NCBI RefSeq assembly: GCF_008386395.1
Contig: NZ_CP043761.1
Coordinates: 1,488,001-1,552,000 of the forward strand
Length of the DNA: 64,000 nucleotides
DNA from: Paenibacillus sp. 37
GTDB taxonomy: Bacteria > Bacillota > Bacilli > Paenibacillales > Paenibacillaceae
Direction: 5' to 3'
This document shows positions 54,809-64,000 of this stretch, in pieces. Below the pieces are notes generated by a model. It saw only the letters and a list, made by a program, of their open reading frames with translations. It was not told where the DNA came from and ran no database searches. Numbering within the stretch: position 1 is the first letter of the stretch; every line of letters begins with the position of its first letter. The position numbers and the translations under genes were made by a program.

Positions 54809-55087
54809 AAAATTAAGTTCCTCCATAGGTCCAGTTCTTGATATGACAACTATATCCCAGTTTACATGAAATACAGAGCAATTGCACCGATTGGGAACGC
54901 ATGGGGTATGTAGTCTTTTTGATCAATCAATGATAAACTGAAAGAAGGCATGTTATTACATGAGGATTTTGCAGAAAATGAATCATTTTAACCATTTCAA
55001 CAAGATGACAACTGGTCATAACATATAAATTGTTTTTAATGAGAGCTTTTTTCTACCTTCCCTATCAACAGGAGGTTATTCAAGGAT

Positions 55088-55726
55088 ATGCAGGATCATG
55101 CGGAACTGAAAAGTCAGCTTCGATCCAGACTGAGACAGAGCCGTGATCTGATGGATGCAAGCATGCATCAGCAGGCGATGACTAAGATTAACGCTGGAGT
55201 GAAGCAGGAGCTGGAGCGCCTTAGACAGGCCAAGAGCAAGGTTGTGAACAAACCACTCGTCATATTCAGTTATTTGTCCTATGGAAGCGAAGCGTCCACA
55301 GCTTTTCTGTTTCAAGAGGGCTGGAATCATGGAGATGTGATGTTTGCACCAAAAGTCTTGGCGAATCCACCTCGAATGGAGTTACGGCGGGTGGCCGGAG
55401 AACAAGATCTGGAGCCAGGCATATGGGGGATACCGGAACCCAAGGATTCCTGTGAAGTCCTGACGCCTGATGATTGGCCGGATATCGATCTCGTATTGGT
55501 ACCGGGACTTGGTTATGATCTCCATGGCGGGCGTATTGGTTATGGTGGCGGTTATTATGATCGTTTTGCCGAGACGCTTGCAGCAACATGTGCGATGACG
55601 GGCAAGAAACCGTTGATGGCTGCGATGGTATTGCCGGGTCAGTTACAAGAGGATATCCCGATGGACCTGCTCGATCTGAGGATTGATCTGTTGATAACAA
55701 CCGAAGGTATATTACATATCGAATAA
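55088..55726 (+). CDS. yqgN: 5-formyltetrahydrofolate cyclo-ligase
   Basis: Converts 5-formyl-THF to 5,10-methenyl-THF with ATP. 212 aa; GGAGG lies 12-16 nt before the ATG. The family signature VLVPGLGYDLHGGRIGYGGGYYDRF is at ~137-161, FSYLSYGSEAST is at ~60-71 and MAAMVLPGQLQEDIPMD is near the end. Divergent from ydiF; about 15 nt before moaC. Confidence 0.93.
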   Translation: MQDHAELKSQLRSRLRQSRDLMDASMHQQAMTKINAGVKQELERLRQAKSKVVNKPLVIFSYLSYGSEASTAFLFQEGWNHGDVMFAPKVLANPPRMELRRVAGEQDLEPGIWGIPEPKDSCEVLTPDDWPDIDLVLVPGLGYDLHGGRIGYGGGYYDRFAETLAATCAMTGKKPLMAAMVLPGQLQEDIPMDLLDLRIDLLITTEGILHIE

Positions 55727-55741
55727 AGGGTTGTGATGTGA

Positions 55742-56245
55742 TTGAGTTCAGAAGTGAACAACGGCCAGGCTTCGGGTGGAAAACTGACCCATTTTAATGA
55801 ACAGGGGCGGGCCCGGATGGTTGATATTTCAGGTAAGGAAATTACCGTACGTACGGCTGTGGCCGTAACGAAAGTGACGATGAATCCAGATACACTGGAA
55901 GCGATTCGGGAGGGCCGAATCGGCAAAGGTGATGTTCTGGCTGTGGCTCAGATTGCCGGGATTCAAGGCGCGAAGAAAACGTCGGATTGGATTCCGATGT
56001 GCCATCCGCTGGCACTGACGGGTGTGGATATTCGTTTTCATGATAATGGAGTGGATGAATTACACATTGAAGTTACTGTCAAAACCGAAAGCAAAACGGG
56101 TGTTGAGATGGAGGCGCTCACGGCTGCCTCAGCTGCAGCACTGACGGTCTATGACATGTGCAAGGCCATGCAAAAAGATATGATTATCGGTCCAACCATG
56201 CTGAATTCCAAGAGTGGTGGCAAAAACGGTGATTACAGCCGATAG
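55742..56245 (+). CDS. moaC: Cyclic pyranopterin monophosphate synthase
   Basis: Molybdenum-cofactor step 1, second enzyme. 167 aa from a TTG start (AAAGGG about 11 nt upstream). [16 protein letters not shown] near the N-terminus, [16 protein letters not shown] (~81-96) and [21 protein letters not shown] (~122-142) match MoaC; the catalytic Lys lies in the KDM segment. No other moa genes are here except the mogA-like gene downstream. Confidence 0.94.
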   Translation: MSSEVNNGQASGGKLTHFNEQGRARMVDISGKEITVRTAVAVTKVTMNPDTLEAIREGRIGKGDVLAVAQIAGIQGAKKTSDWIPMCHPLALTGVDIRFHDNGVDELHIEVTVKTESKTGVEMEALTAASAAALTVYDMCKAMQKDMIIGPTMLNSKSGGKNGDYSR

Positions 56246-56282
56246 GCAATATTTATTTTCATAGAGGAGAAGGGTGATCTTT

Positions 56283-56768
56283 ATGGTGTGGAGAACAGCA
56301 ATCCTGACAGCCAGTGACAAAGGAGCCCGCGGGGAACGTGAGGATACGAGTGCACAAGTCATTCGGGAGCTGGTGGAAGAAGAGCTGGGTGGTCAAATCG
56401 TGGAGTACCGTATCGTTCCGGATGAACCCGATGAGATTATTGCGGCTTTGATTGAGATGACGGATTATTTTCACGCCGATCTGGTACTGACTACCGGTGG
56501 AACGGAGCTGGCCATTCGTGATATTACTCCGGAAGCGACCCGGCGCGTAATTGAGCGGGAAGTTCCCGGGATGGCAGAGGCCATGCGGTACAGTGTAATG
56601 AGCAAAAACCGTTCTGCAATGCTGTTCCGCGGGGTATGTGGCATTCGTGGACGTACGCTGATTGTTAATCTGCCAGGTACACCAAAGGGTGTGCACGAAC
56701 ATCTGGCTGCCATTATGGATCAGCTTCCGGAAGCGCTGCTGATGGTTACGGGTCAGTTCAAGCAATAA
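56283..56768 (+). CDS. MogA/MoaB-type molybdopterin adenylyltransferase family protein
   Basis: 161 aa from the ATG after GAGAAGGG. TASDKGARGEREDTS at the N-terminus, TTGGTELAIRDITPEATRRVIEREVPGMAEAMR in the middle and NLPGTPKGVHEHLAAI toward the end are the family motifs. It could adenylylate molybdopterin (MogA) or be a MoaB-like paralogue. Lies 37 nt after moaC, in the place where B. subtilis has rex. Confidence 0.9.
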   Translation: MVWRTAILTASDKGARGEREDTSAQVIRELVEEELGGQIVEYRIVPDEPDEIIAALIEMTDYFHADLVLTTGGTELAIRDITPEATRRVIEREVPGMAEAMRYSVMSKNRSAMLFRGVCGIRGRTLIVNLPGTPKGVHEHLAAIMDQLPEALLMVTGQFKQ

Positions 56769-56976
56769 TCGAGCATGGACTCTGGGGCAAGATATCCGAT
56801 TAGCCATGACTGTTGTTAGATTGTTCTAGTGACATCTCTTATTTGTGAATTTTGCGGGTTATGTAAGTGGTTACATCTATGGTATGATGGGCTTAAATTA
56901 AGAACGCAGCAGAGACATCTTTGAACATCTGGCCGAGTATGTGCATCTTCGAAGCTTGAGACGAGGAGGAATATCA

Positions 56977-57225
56977 ATGTTTAGTTCCATTGGACCTACG
57001 GGTTTTATTTTGCTGGCCGTGATTGCATTGTTGTTGTTTGGACCCAACAAACTTCCGGAACTGGGACGTGCAGTTGGGCGTACCTTCCGTGAATTTAAAG
57101 AAGGCGCTCGCGAGATTATCTCTGAGGATGACTCGTCCAATCGCAAAGAGCAGGAGAAGGCGAAACCGCTGGCAGCTGAGAGCACACCTGCAGACAAGCC
57201 TGCTGATAAACGCCTGCCGGAATAA
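56977..57225 (+). CDS. tatA: Sec-independent translocase subunit TatA
   Basis: 82 aa from the ATG after GAGGAGGA. One membrane helix (GPTGFILLAVIALLLFGPNKLPELG) followed by the FGPxKLPELGRAxG hinge and an amphipathic helix, then a charged tail. TatA oligomers form the pore for folded, often cofactor-bearing, proteins; proximity to moco genes is functionally sensible. A transcriptional attenuator lies before tatC. Confidence 0.95.
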   Translation: MFSSIGPTGFILLAVIALLLFGPNKLPELGRAVGRTFREFKEGAREIISEDDSSNRKEQEKAKPLAAESTPADKPADKRLPE

Positions 57226-57249
57226 TCTTGACGGCAATGAAAGAGAAAT

Positions 57250-57276
57250 CCCTTCCTGCCGGAAGGGTTTTGTATT
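57250..57276 (+). terminator. Attenuating terminator between tatA and tatC
   Basis: Perfect CCCTTCC-TGCC-GGAAGGG followed by TTTTGTATTTT, 24 nt after the tatA stop. Partial read-through would yield TatA in excess over TatC, as the system requires. Confidence 0.75.
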
Positions 57277-57303
57277 TTAAGCTGGCAATAATGGGGGGCA
57301 GGC

Positions 57304-58086
57304 ATGACGCAGCAAATGGAAGAAATGTCGATTACGGAACATCTGAGCGAGCTGCGGAAGCGGCTGATCTATGTACTAAGCATTTTTGTGCTGGGACTGA
57401 TTGCAGGATTTTTTGTGGCGGACCCGGTATACCAATATCTGACCAAGTCAGAGTCGGCAAAAGGTTTTGTGTTACATGCCTTCTCGTTCTGGGACGGGAT
57501 TGGCATCTATATGAAGATTGCAGGGTTGTTCTCACTTATTATTACACTGCCGTTTACGGTGTATCAGATCTGGAAGTTTGTTAGTCCAGGGCTAAAGCCG
57601 CGCGAGCGAAAAGCAACGCTGAAGTATGTGCCCTATGTGTTTCTTTTATTTCTGACAGGTATGGCTTTCTCGTATTATGTTATTTTTCCGATGGCACTTG
57701 CCTTCACAACAGCGATAACGGAGAAGATGGGGCTTGTGGAGACCTACGGGATGAAGCAGTATTTCAGCTTCCTGTTTGGCATTGTGCTGCCTGTGTCCCT
57801 GTTATTTGAACTTCCTTTACTTATTATGTTTCTGACAGGACTGCGGATTCTGAATCCAATTCGTCTTCGCAAGATGCGCAGAGTTGCTTATTTTGTTCTG
57901 ATCTTCATTGCAGTGGTCATTACACCTCCAGACTTTATATCCGATCTGCTGGTGATGATTCCTTTGCTCCTGTTATATGAGATCAGTGTGTTATTATCCG
58001 CAATCGTATATCGCAAGCAGCTTGCAGCCGATGAAGAGATCGAATCCCGCTACGTTCGTGCCGAGGATAAGAAACATGTGGGCTGA
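57304..58086 (+). CDS. tatC: Sec-independent translocase subunit TatC
   Basis: 260 aa with six membrane segments. SITEHLSELRKRL at the N-terminus, FVSPGLKPRERKATLKYVP in the first cytoplasmic loop region and VITPPDFISDLLVMIPLLLLYEISVLLS at the end are TatC hallmarks. It receives twin-arginine signal peptides. Terminator follows. Confidence 0.95.
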   Translation: MTQQMEEMSITEHLSELRKRLIYVLSIFVLGLIAGFFVADPVYQYLTKSESAKGFVLHAFSFWDGIGIYMKIAGLFSLIITLPFTVYQIWKFVSPGLKPRERKATLKYVPYVFLLFLTGMAFSYYVIFPMALAFTTAITEKMGLVETYGMKQYFSFLFGIVLPVSLLFELPLLIMFLTGLRILNPIRLRKMRRVAYFVLIFIAVVITPPDFISDLLVMIPLLLLYEISVLLSAIVYRKQLAADEEIESRYVRAEDKKHVG

Positions 58087-58106
58087 ATAAGGATAAGCTG
58101 TAATGT

Positions 58107-58144
58107 GCCCGGAAAAGACGTTCTGTTCTTATCCGGGCTATTTC
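58107..58144 (+). terminator. Terminator after tatC
   Basis: GCCCGGA...TCCGGGC stem followed by TATTTCTG; tail is only moderately T-rich. Confidence 0.6.
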
Positions 58145-58360
58145 TGTAGACTGCCGACCACCACGACAGGACAAGCAGGCATATTATGTTCAACAATGGA
58201 TACAATGGGGAAGGGACTGTCTGTTAACGTTGCAGAAGGGTTAAACAATTTCGTAGAATAAGATTAGTGAATTGCAACATAGAACCAGGCACAGCGGGTG
58301 TAATTTGGCTATGTTTGTGTAAATTCAACGTAAATTCTCGCAGGAATTCGTCAAAAGGAC

Positions 58361-58427
58361 TTGAAATCATGCTTCAAGTTGAGTATCATAAAGTTGGTTG
58401 TTAGCACTGAACACTGTCGAGTGCTAA
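58361..58427 (+). promoter_or_regulatory. groESL promoter with CIRCE operator
   Basis: TTGAAA-N17-TATCAT (58361-58389) followed by TTAGCACTG-N9-GAGTGCTAA (58401-58427), the HrcA-binding CIRCE element with one mismatch in the left arm. The rest of the ~400-nt gap shows nothing else. Confidence 0.93.
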
Positions 58428-58486
58428 TACATATGGCTACAACCTACAATGTAACGTTATATAATTTCAAAAGGAGGCTATTTTTC

Positions 58487-58768
58487 ATGATCAGACCTTT
58501 AGGTGAACGCGTATTGGTAGAACCACTGGAGCAAGAACAAACAACTTCTTTCGGGATCGTACTCCCGGACTCCGCCAAAGAAAAACCGCAAGAGGGTAGA
58601 ATCATTGCAGTTGGTGCTGGAGTATTGAAAGACGGCGTACGTGTAGCTCTGGAAGTGAAAGAAGGAGATCGCGTTATTTTCTCCAAATATGCCGGTACAG
58701 AAATCAAATTCGAAGGTAAAGAATATTTGATTATGAAAGAGAGCGATATTCACGCGATTCTCGACTAA
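58487..58768 (+). CDS. groES: Co-chaperonin GroES
   Basis: 93 aa from the ATG after [45 protein letters not shown], the mobile loop and roof regions, and [26 protein letters not shown] are standard. Heptameric lid for GroEL; heat-shock controlled by the CIRCE operator upstream. Codon use is biased to abundant tRNAs, as expected of a highly expressed gene. Confidence 0.97.
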   Translation: MIRPLGERVLVEPLEQEQTTSFGIVLPDSAKEKPQEGRIIAVGAGVLKDGVRVALEVKEGDRVIFSKYAGTEIKFEGKEYLIMKESDIHAILD

Positions 58769-58836
58769 TTCAAATTTAATCGGATAACCGAACCATATAG
58801 CACGACATAGCACGACCATTTTCCAACAAAAACTAG

Positions 58837-60486
<1,650 letters not shown>

Positions 60487-60592
60487 TAAAGGTGTAAAAA
60501 CCTTTAAAGCATCATGTGCCTGGCAGAGTGAATTCTCGTTACGATGTGACGAGAATTGGTGAAGCAGTCACTGATACAAATTATAAATAATA

Positions 60593-60638
60593 CAAAAACC
60601 ACTTCTTGGAAATTATTAGGGAGTGGTTTTTGTGTTGT
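60593..60638 (+). terminator. Terminator after groEL
   Basis: CAAAAACCACT / AGTGGTTTTTG stem with T-rich tail. A second perfect hairpin AATTCTCGT-N9-ACGAGAATT (60531-60557) without a T tail precedes it and may protect the mRNA end. Confidence 0.8.
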
Positions 60639-60690
60639 TGAGTATTTGCATAATCAAAATTAGTATCAAGAGATATGGAGGGCATATATC

Positions 60691-61128
60691 ATGAAACATA
60701 TTAGAAAAATGATATTAGCAGTTTTGGTTTCTATTGCTGTTATTATCTTAATTTATAATTTCACTTCTAATTCTGAAGGGAGATTAGCAACCGAACCTAG
60801 AAGTACTCCATCAACTCCATTAACAGTAATCAATAATGAGGATTTCGCAGGTACTACAAATACGCATCGGTTTAATATTCCGGCAGGATTTAGTTATGTG
60901 AAAGTGAGTTTTAAAAACAGGGGTTCGAAACGCTTCACATTTACGATCAATGAAAGATCTACTAGTGGAACCGAGATAACGTCTGGCAGTGTCCCGGCAG
61001 ATGGAAAAGAGCATACATATTATAGTGACAAAGCGTTGTCGACGGGTTGGTATTATGTGAGTACCTCTTCTGCTCAAGGGATGTCTGGCACATTAGATGT
61101 TTCTCTGGGAACTGATGCTTATAAATGA
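60691..61128 (+). CDS. Secreted or membrane-anchored hypothetical protein
   Basis: 145 aa with an N-terminal hydrophobic segment (~7-24) that may be a signal anchor. The rest is rich in Ser/Thr and beta-like (TVINNEDFAGTTNTHRFNIPAGFSYVKVSF, GTEITSGSVPADGKEHTYYS), like a small beta-sandwich domain. RBS GGAGGG. No family recognised. It is followed by two other small membrane or lipoprotein genes with separate ribosome binding sites. Confidence 0.75.
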   Translation: MKHIRKMILAVLVSIAVIILIYNFTSNSEGRLATEPRSTPSTPLTVINNEDFAGTTNTHRFNIPAGFSYVKVSFKNRGSKRFTFTINERSTSGTEITSGSVPADGKEHTYYSDKALSTGWYYVSTSSAQGMSGTLDVSLGTDAYK

Positions 61129-61241
61129 TTTGGGAATCGCTCTAAATGTAGATTTGGAGCCCTGAGATTGAAACCTTGTTTCTATGATTTCGTATGTACA
61201 GGGATACATAGAAGGTTTATTAGGAACTATTTGAGGAGGAA

Positions 61242-61484
61242 ATGATTTTGAAAAAGGGTACGAAGTGGACATTATGGATTCTGGGCTTGATGCTCGCTAC
61301 AATATTTATCAATTTCTTCATGAATCTATATAGCTTTGCTTATGCACTGATTACGGTGCTGTTACTTGCCTTTATGGGCTGGGGATTCTTAGCGAAGTTA
61401 AAGAACGATGTCCGTCAGCATGAAGACTATCATAGAAGAGAGCACGAATCTGCGATCGATGACATCGATAGATATACAAGATAG
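61242..61484 (+). CDS. Small membrane hypothetical protein
   Basis: 80 aa (78 if the TTG at 61248, better spaced from GAGGAGG, is used). Two hydrophobic segments (~9-28, ~33-50) and a charged C-terminal tail (NDVRQHEDYHRREHESAIDDIDRYTR) in the cytoplasm or outside. No recognised family. A weak hairpin CTGATAA-N14-TTATCAG (61531-61558) followed by CCGTTTTT may terminate it. Confidence 0.7.
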   Translation: MILKKGTKWTLWILGLMLATIFINFFMNLYSFAYALITVLLLAFMGWGFLAKLKNDVRQHEDYHRREHESAIDDIDRYTR

Positions 61485-61616
61485 GTAACACATACATGAT
61501 TTTTCACACGTAACCTCGCTTAGCTCTGATCTGATAATCTAGCCAATTGGTTTATCAGCCGTTTTTCGAGATTGATTTTTCAATTTATGGTTATTTTATT
61601 ATATTGGAGGGATTTT

Positions 61617-61964
61617 ATGAAATTATTTAAATTGCCATTGATTCTTTGTACTATATTACTTTTATCTATTGTCTCAGCTTGTAGTGCGGATGATAGGCTA
61701 CACGGAAAGAGCGATAACTGGGATGTGTCTCTTCAGAGATCAACAGGGAACTATAGTATTACTTATATAGGTGATGAAAAGCGTATAAAGGATTTTGTGT
61801 TTGACCTTACCGGCAGTAATATAGACCAACAGGGGAAAGCGCTGGAAGAGCAAGAGGTTCCGTTCAGTATGTCGGGTACGGTTACTGAGGCGGAGAAAAC
61901 GAAAGACCCGATTACCTTTAAAATAAGTTGGAACAATCAAAGCGAGACTGTAACTTTTGAGTAA
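61617..61964 (+). CDS. Putative lipoprotein
   Basis: 115 aa from the ATG after TTGGAGGG. A clear lipoprotein signal: KLPLILCTILLLSIVSAC with lipobox VSAC (Cys ~22). The mature part is ~94 residues, beta-rich (WDVSLQRSTGNYSITYIGDE ... ITFKISWNNQSETVTF). No specific function recognised. A GC-rich terminator follows. Confidence 0.8.
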   Translation: MKLFKLPLILCTILLLSIVSACSADDRLHGKSDNWDVSLQRSTGNYSITYIGDEKRIKDFVFDLTGSNIDQQGKALEEQEVPFSMSGTVTEAEKTKDPITFKISWNNQSETVTFE

Positions 61965-62040
61965 CTCTCGCATGGTGGAGGCGTTCATCATTGGTTTGGT
62001 GGCAAACACTGAATCATTCCTATAGTACATACCACACGTT

Positions 62041-62071
62041 AGGCCGTTCCTTCATGGAGCGGCCTTTTTAC
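62041..62071 (+). terminator. Terminator after the lipoprotein gene
   Basis: AGGCCGTTCC-TTCAT-GGAGCGGCCT stem (one mispair), then TTTTT. Confidence 0.88.
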
Positions 62072-62090
62072 CTTTTTGCACAATCGCATC

Positions 62091-62777
62091 TTATTTCGCA
62101 ACAGTTATTTCAAAAGTAGAGTGTTCATGATCTTGTACGCTGAAGCGATATTCCAATCCGTTGCGAACTGTCGCCCCATCAAAATCAGACTGATTCACGT
62201 CGCGATCCAATAGACGCATATCCTGAATGACATCTTGTGCATCGTTATACGAGTACTCACTATTGGTTGTGAGAATGAGTGTGGCGATAGCAGTCATATA
62301 AATTCCACCTGTTGGTTTACGCGTATCGCCAGTTGCGTATAACCTGAATTCCTGAATGCTCTTATCTGCATTCACTGCACCAACCAAACGCAACTCGTCA
62401 TTGAATACATACTCGAAAGTACCAGTGCCCTGCTCGGAAGAGTCTTTCATATCCAAGCGGGTAATACTCAAACCATTCAGTCGGTATTTGCCCACGGCGC
62501 CATTAAACTTGTTTTTAAATTCATCGGTAGTCATGTGGAGGCCCGAAAGTTTAATCTGGGGTGTAGGGGTCTGATCTATTTCAGACTGAGTAGAGTTCGA
62601 AGATAAATTCAGCATCCCATATAAACCTATTGAAGCAATCGCAAAACAGGCCGTCGTTAGAAAAATAAATCTGATCGGTAACCTATTACCTTTGCGAATA
62701 GATAAGATCATCAGAATAAGAAATCCCAAAAATGCGATAAATCCAAGAATGAAGAGGGTGATAAACAGATATTGCAA
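62091..62777 (-). CDS. Membrane-anchored hypothetical protein
   Basis: 228 aa from the TTG after GAGGTGAG; longer versions lack a ribosome binding site. Two N-terminal hydrophobic segments (~3-26, ~35-54) and then a soluble domain with TPTPQIKLSGLHMTTDEFKNKFN and FRLYATGDTRKPTGGIYMTAI. It is not related in an obvious way to neighbours. No family recognised. Confidence 0.75.
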   Translation of the reverse strand: MQYLFITLFILGFIAFLGFLILMILSIRKGNRLPIRFIFLTTACFAIASIGLYGMLNLSSNSTQSEIDQTPTPQIKLSGLHMTTDEFKNKFNGAVGKYRLNGLSITRLDMKDSSEQGTGTFEYVFNDELRLVGAVNADKSIQEFRLYATGDTRKPTGGIYMTAIATLILTTNSEYSYNDAQDVIQDMRLLDRDVNQSDFDGATVRNGLEYRFSVQDHEHSTFEITVAK

Positions 62778-62888
62778 ATTCTCACCTCGTAATAGAGTAA
62801 TAGCTAATAAAGATCTTTTCTTGCACCTCATTCATTATAATGTTCCCATGGAAAACTTCAAACACTCACTACTCACTGCCCCAACAAA

Positions 62889-62922
62889 AAAAAGCACTGC
62901 CGGCATGCTGCCAGCAGTACTT
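62889..62922 (-). terminator. Terminator after the beta-galactosidase gene
   Basis: Minus-strand GTACTGCTGGCAGC...GCCGGCAGTGCT stem-loop followed by T8. Confidence 0.82.
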
Positions 62923-62930
62923 GCTTGATG

Positions 62931-64000
62931 TTATACAGGTCTTACCGTAAAGGTGAAGTGATACGCTCGGTTGGCTGGCAAGGTGTATTCAGCATGGGTA
63001 CGTGCGCCCCAGCTATCGTCTCCGCCGACACCCATTTGCTTGTAATTGATGCGAGCGACAGTCTGTGTACTCTGAGGTAATTTGTAAACATGGTCGTTTG
63101 CTTCCAGTTCCTCCGGTGTCCACGGCAACGCATTGATTTCAAATGGTATGTTGGCTTCAACATGAAGGCCACTTTGACCATCCGCTGACGTAATTTCGGC
63201 AAAGCGTACATCCGTTTTGTTACCACACTCTTGTGGTTTCAGATATGGAACAAATTGATCTCGAACCGCACCTGTGTAATAGCCAAGACGTGCACTGGTT
63301 AGACGGTCTGCGTAGTTGTCATGCGGACCTCTGCCGTACCAGGATATCGTATCCAGGCTGCTATTCAGTTGCAGCAGCATACCAAATTCCGGTAGATCGG
63401 GTAGGCCCTCGCCTGGAATAAGAGTTTGGCTGATTTCGAGCACGCCATCCGGACTAATTCGGTACGTAATAGACAGCGTACATCCCGGATGTTGATCCCA
63501 CGTATAATCGCTCGTCACTAGAATGCCTTGCTCGTCTGCATGGTGTTCAAAGCGAATTAATCTGCTGGTAGCGTGAGCATCTCTCCAGAAGGCAGAACGC
63601 TCATTCAGGCGGTTCCCCATATCATTGTCTGTCATGGCTCTCCAGAAATTCGGGCGGACAGGTGCCAGCAATTGCTCCTGATTATTGATCTGATAAGACG
63701 TCAACGCGCCAGTAGTCGGGTTAAAGCTCAACGTGACTTGACCTATAGCTACTTTCAATTCATCTTGCAGATCCTGTACCTGTGGCGAATTGTCTTGTCC
63801 TTGGTGTACCAGTTGGATTGGACGCAATCGCGGAGATACCACGAACTGATCCCAGCCGATTTCATGACCTGTTCCTGCCCATTTGGTTGCAACTTTGGTT
63901 ACCAGAGATACAGTCAATACCGCTTCTTTGAACAGATCGGATGATGGTGTGTAAGGGATACGGACTTCAGTCGATTCGCCAGGAGGTACCGCGATGTCCA
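62931..64000 (-). CDS. Beta-galactosidase (GH2 LacZ type), C-terminal part
   Basis: The frame stays open to the window edge, so only the last ~356 residues are visible. They correspond to the Bgal_small (domain 5) region: LSFNPTTGALTSYQINNQEQLL, FWRAMTDNDMGNRLNERSAFW, ISWYGRGPHDNYADRLTSARLGYY, PQECGNKTDVRFAEI and MGVGGDDSWGARTHAEYTLP, the typical C-terminal LacZ motifs that bind substrate (the W in DDSWG). The catalytic domain lies outside. Confidence 0.94.
   Translation of the reverse strand, partial: DIAVPPGESTEVRIPYTPSSDLFKEAVLTVSLVTKVATKWAGTGHEIGWDQFVVSPRLRPIQLVHQGQDNSPQVQDLQDELKVAIGQVTLSFNPTTGALTSYQINNQEQLLAPVRPNFWRAMTDNDMGNRLNERSAFWRDAHATSRLIRFEHHADEQGILVTSDYTWDQHPGCTLSITYRISPDGVLEISQTLIPGEGLPDLPEFGMLLQLNSSLDTISWYGRGPHDNYADRLTSARLGYYTGAVRDQFVPYLKPQECGNKTDVRFAEITSADGQSGLHVEANIPFEINALPWTPEELEANDHVYKLPQSTQTVARINYKQMGVGGDDSWGARTHAEYTLPANRAYHFTFTVRPV

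Noticed and set aside
56840..56875. Rex operator before tatA
   Set aside because: Only a half-site-like TTGTGAATTTT is present without the matching TTCACAA arm.

Overview
The window looks like a chromosomal segment of a Paenibacillus-type, endospore-forming, low-to-mid GC Firmicute. The evidence is strong AGGAGG-type ribosome binding sites, frequent TTG and GTG starts, Leu T-box leaders, a CIRCE operator at groESL, an SspH-type spore protein, a GerAB-type germination permease, and the gene order tsaE-tsaB-rimI-tsaD ... ydiF-moaC-tatA-tatC-groES-groEL, which matches Bacillus subtilis apart from insertions. No transposase, phage gene, tRNA, rRNA or CRISPR array was seen.

Layout. (1) 1-7.5 kb: the 3' end of a YhgE/Pip-type membrane protein, gltB (glutamate synthase large subunit, with no gltD beside it), a small conserved-looking ORF and a leftward XRE regulator. 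(2) 7.6-27.7 kb: a large exopolysaccharide (EPS) locus. Its order is a divergent possible PilZ-like gene, a CpsB-type phosphatase, Wzz-type co-polymerase, CpsD-type tyrosine kinase, an EAR/epsC-type structured RNA, galU, initiating sugar transferase, Wzy, a PssD/PssE pair, four further glycosyltransferases, Wzx flippase, pyruvyl transferase, ManC, UDP-glucose dehydrogenase, an LCP protein, a GH74-like secreted protein and a VanZ-like protein. Together these predict an acidic, pyruvylated heteropolysaccharide drawing on UDP-Glc, UDP-GlcA and GDP-Man, assembled by the Wzx/Wzy route. (3) 27.7-39.7 kb: mixed membrane functions, namely an ABC exporter, an AI-2E family protein, a GntR/YtrA cassette with its operator, a secreted alpha/beta hydrolase, a CNNM/CBS protein, cardiolipin synthase and a YitT-family protein behind a structured leader. 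(4) 39.8-45.8 kb: a leftward, apparently spore-linked NHEJ neighbourhood (Ku, a separate ATP-dependent ligase and a separate LigD-type polymerase) containing a GerAB permease and a VOC dioxygenase, next to sspH. (5) 46-60.5 kb: the t6A genes, tandem Leu T-boxes and leuA, a DnaA-box cluster, an ABC-F protein, 5-formyl-THF cyclo-ligase, moaC/mogA, tatA/tatC and groESL. (6) 60.6-64 kb: small secreted or membrane hypotheticals and the 3' end of a leftward beta-galactosidase.

Most notable structure beyond genes: a repeated GATAC-N5-GTATC palindrome tied to two near-identical promoters 20.7 kb apart; a family of MITE-like elements (two full copies and one deletion derivative) around the tsa/ku region; tandem Leu T-boxes; a DnaA-box cluster just before ydiF; a sigma-G-like promoter for ku with a MITE remnant in its leader; and a long-range palindromic leader before the YitT gene.
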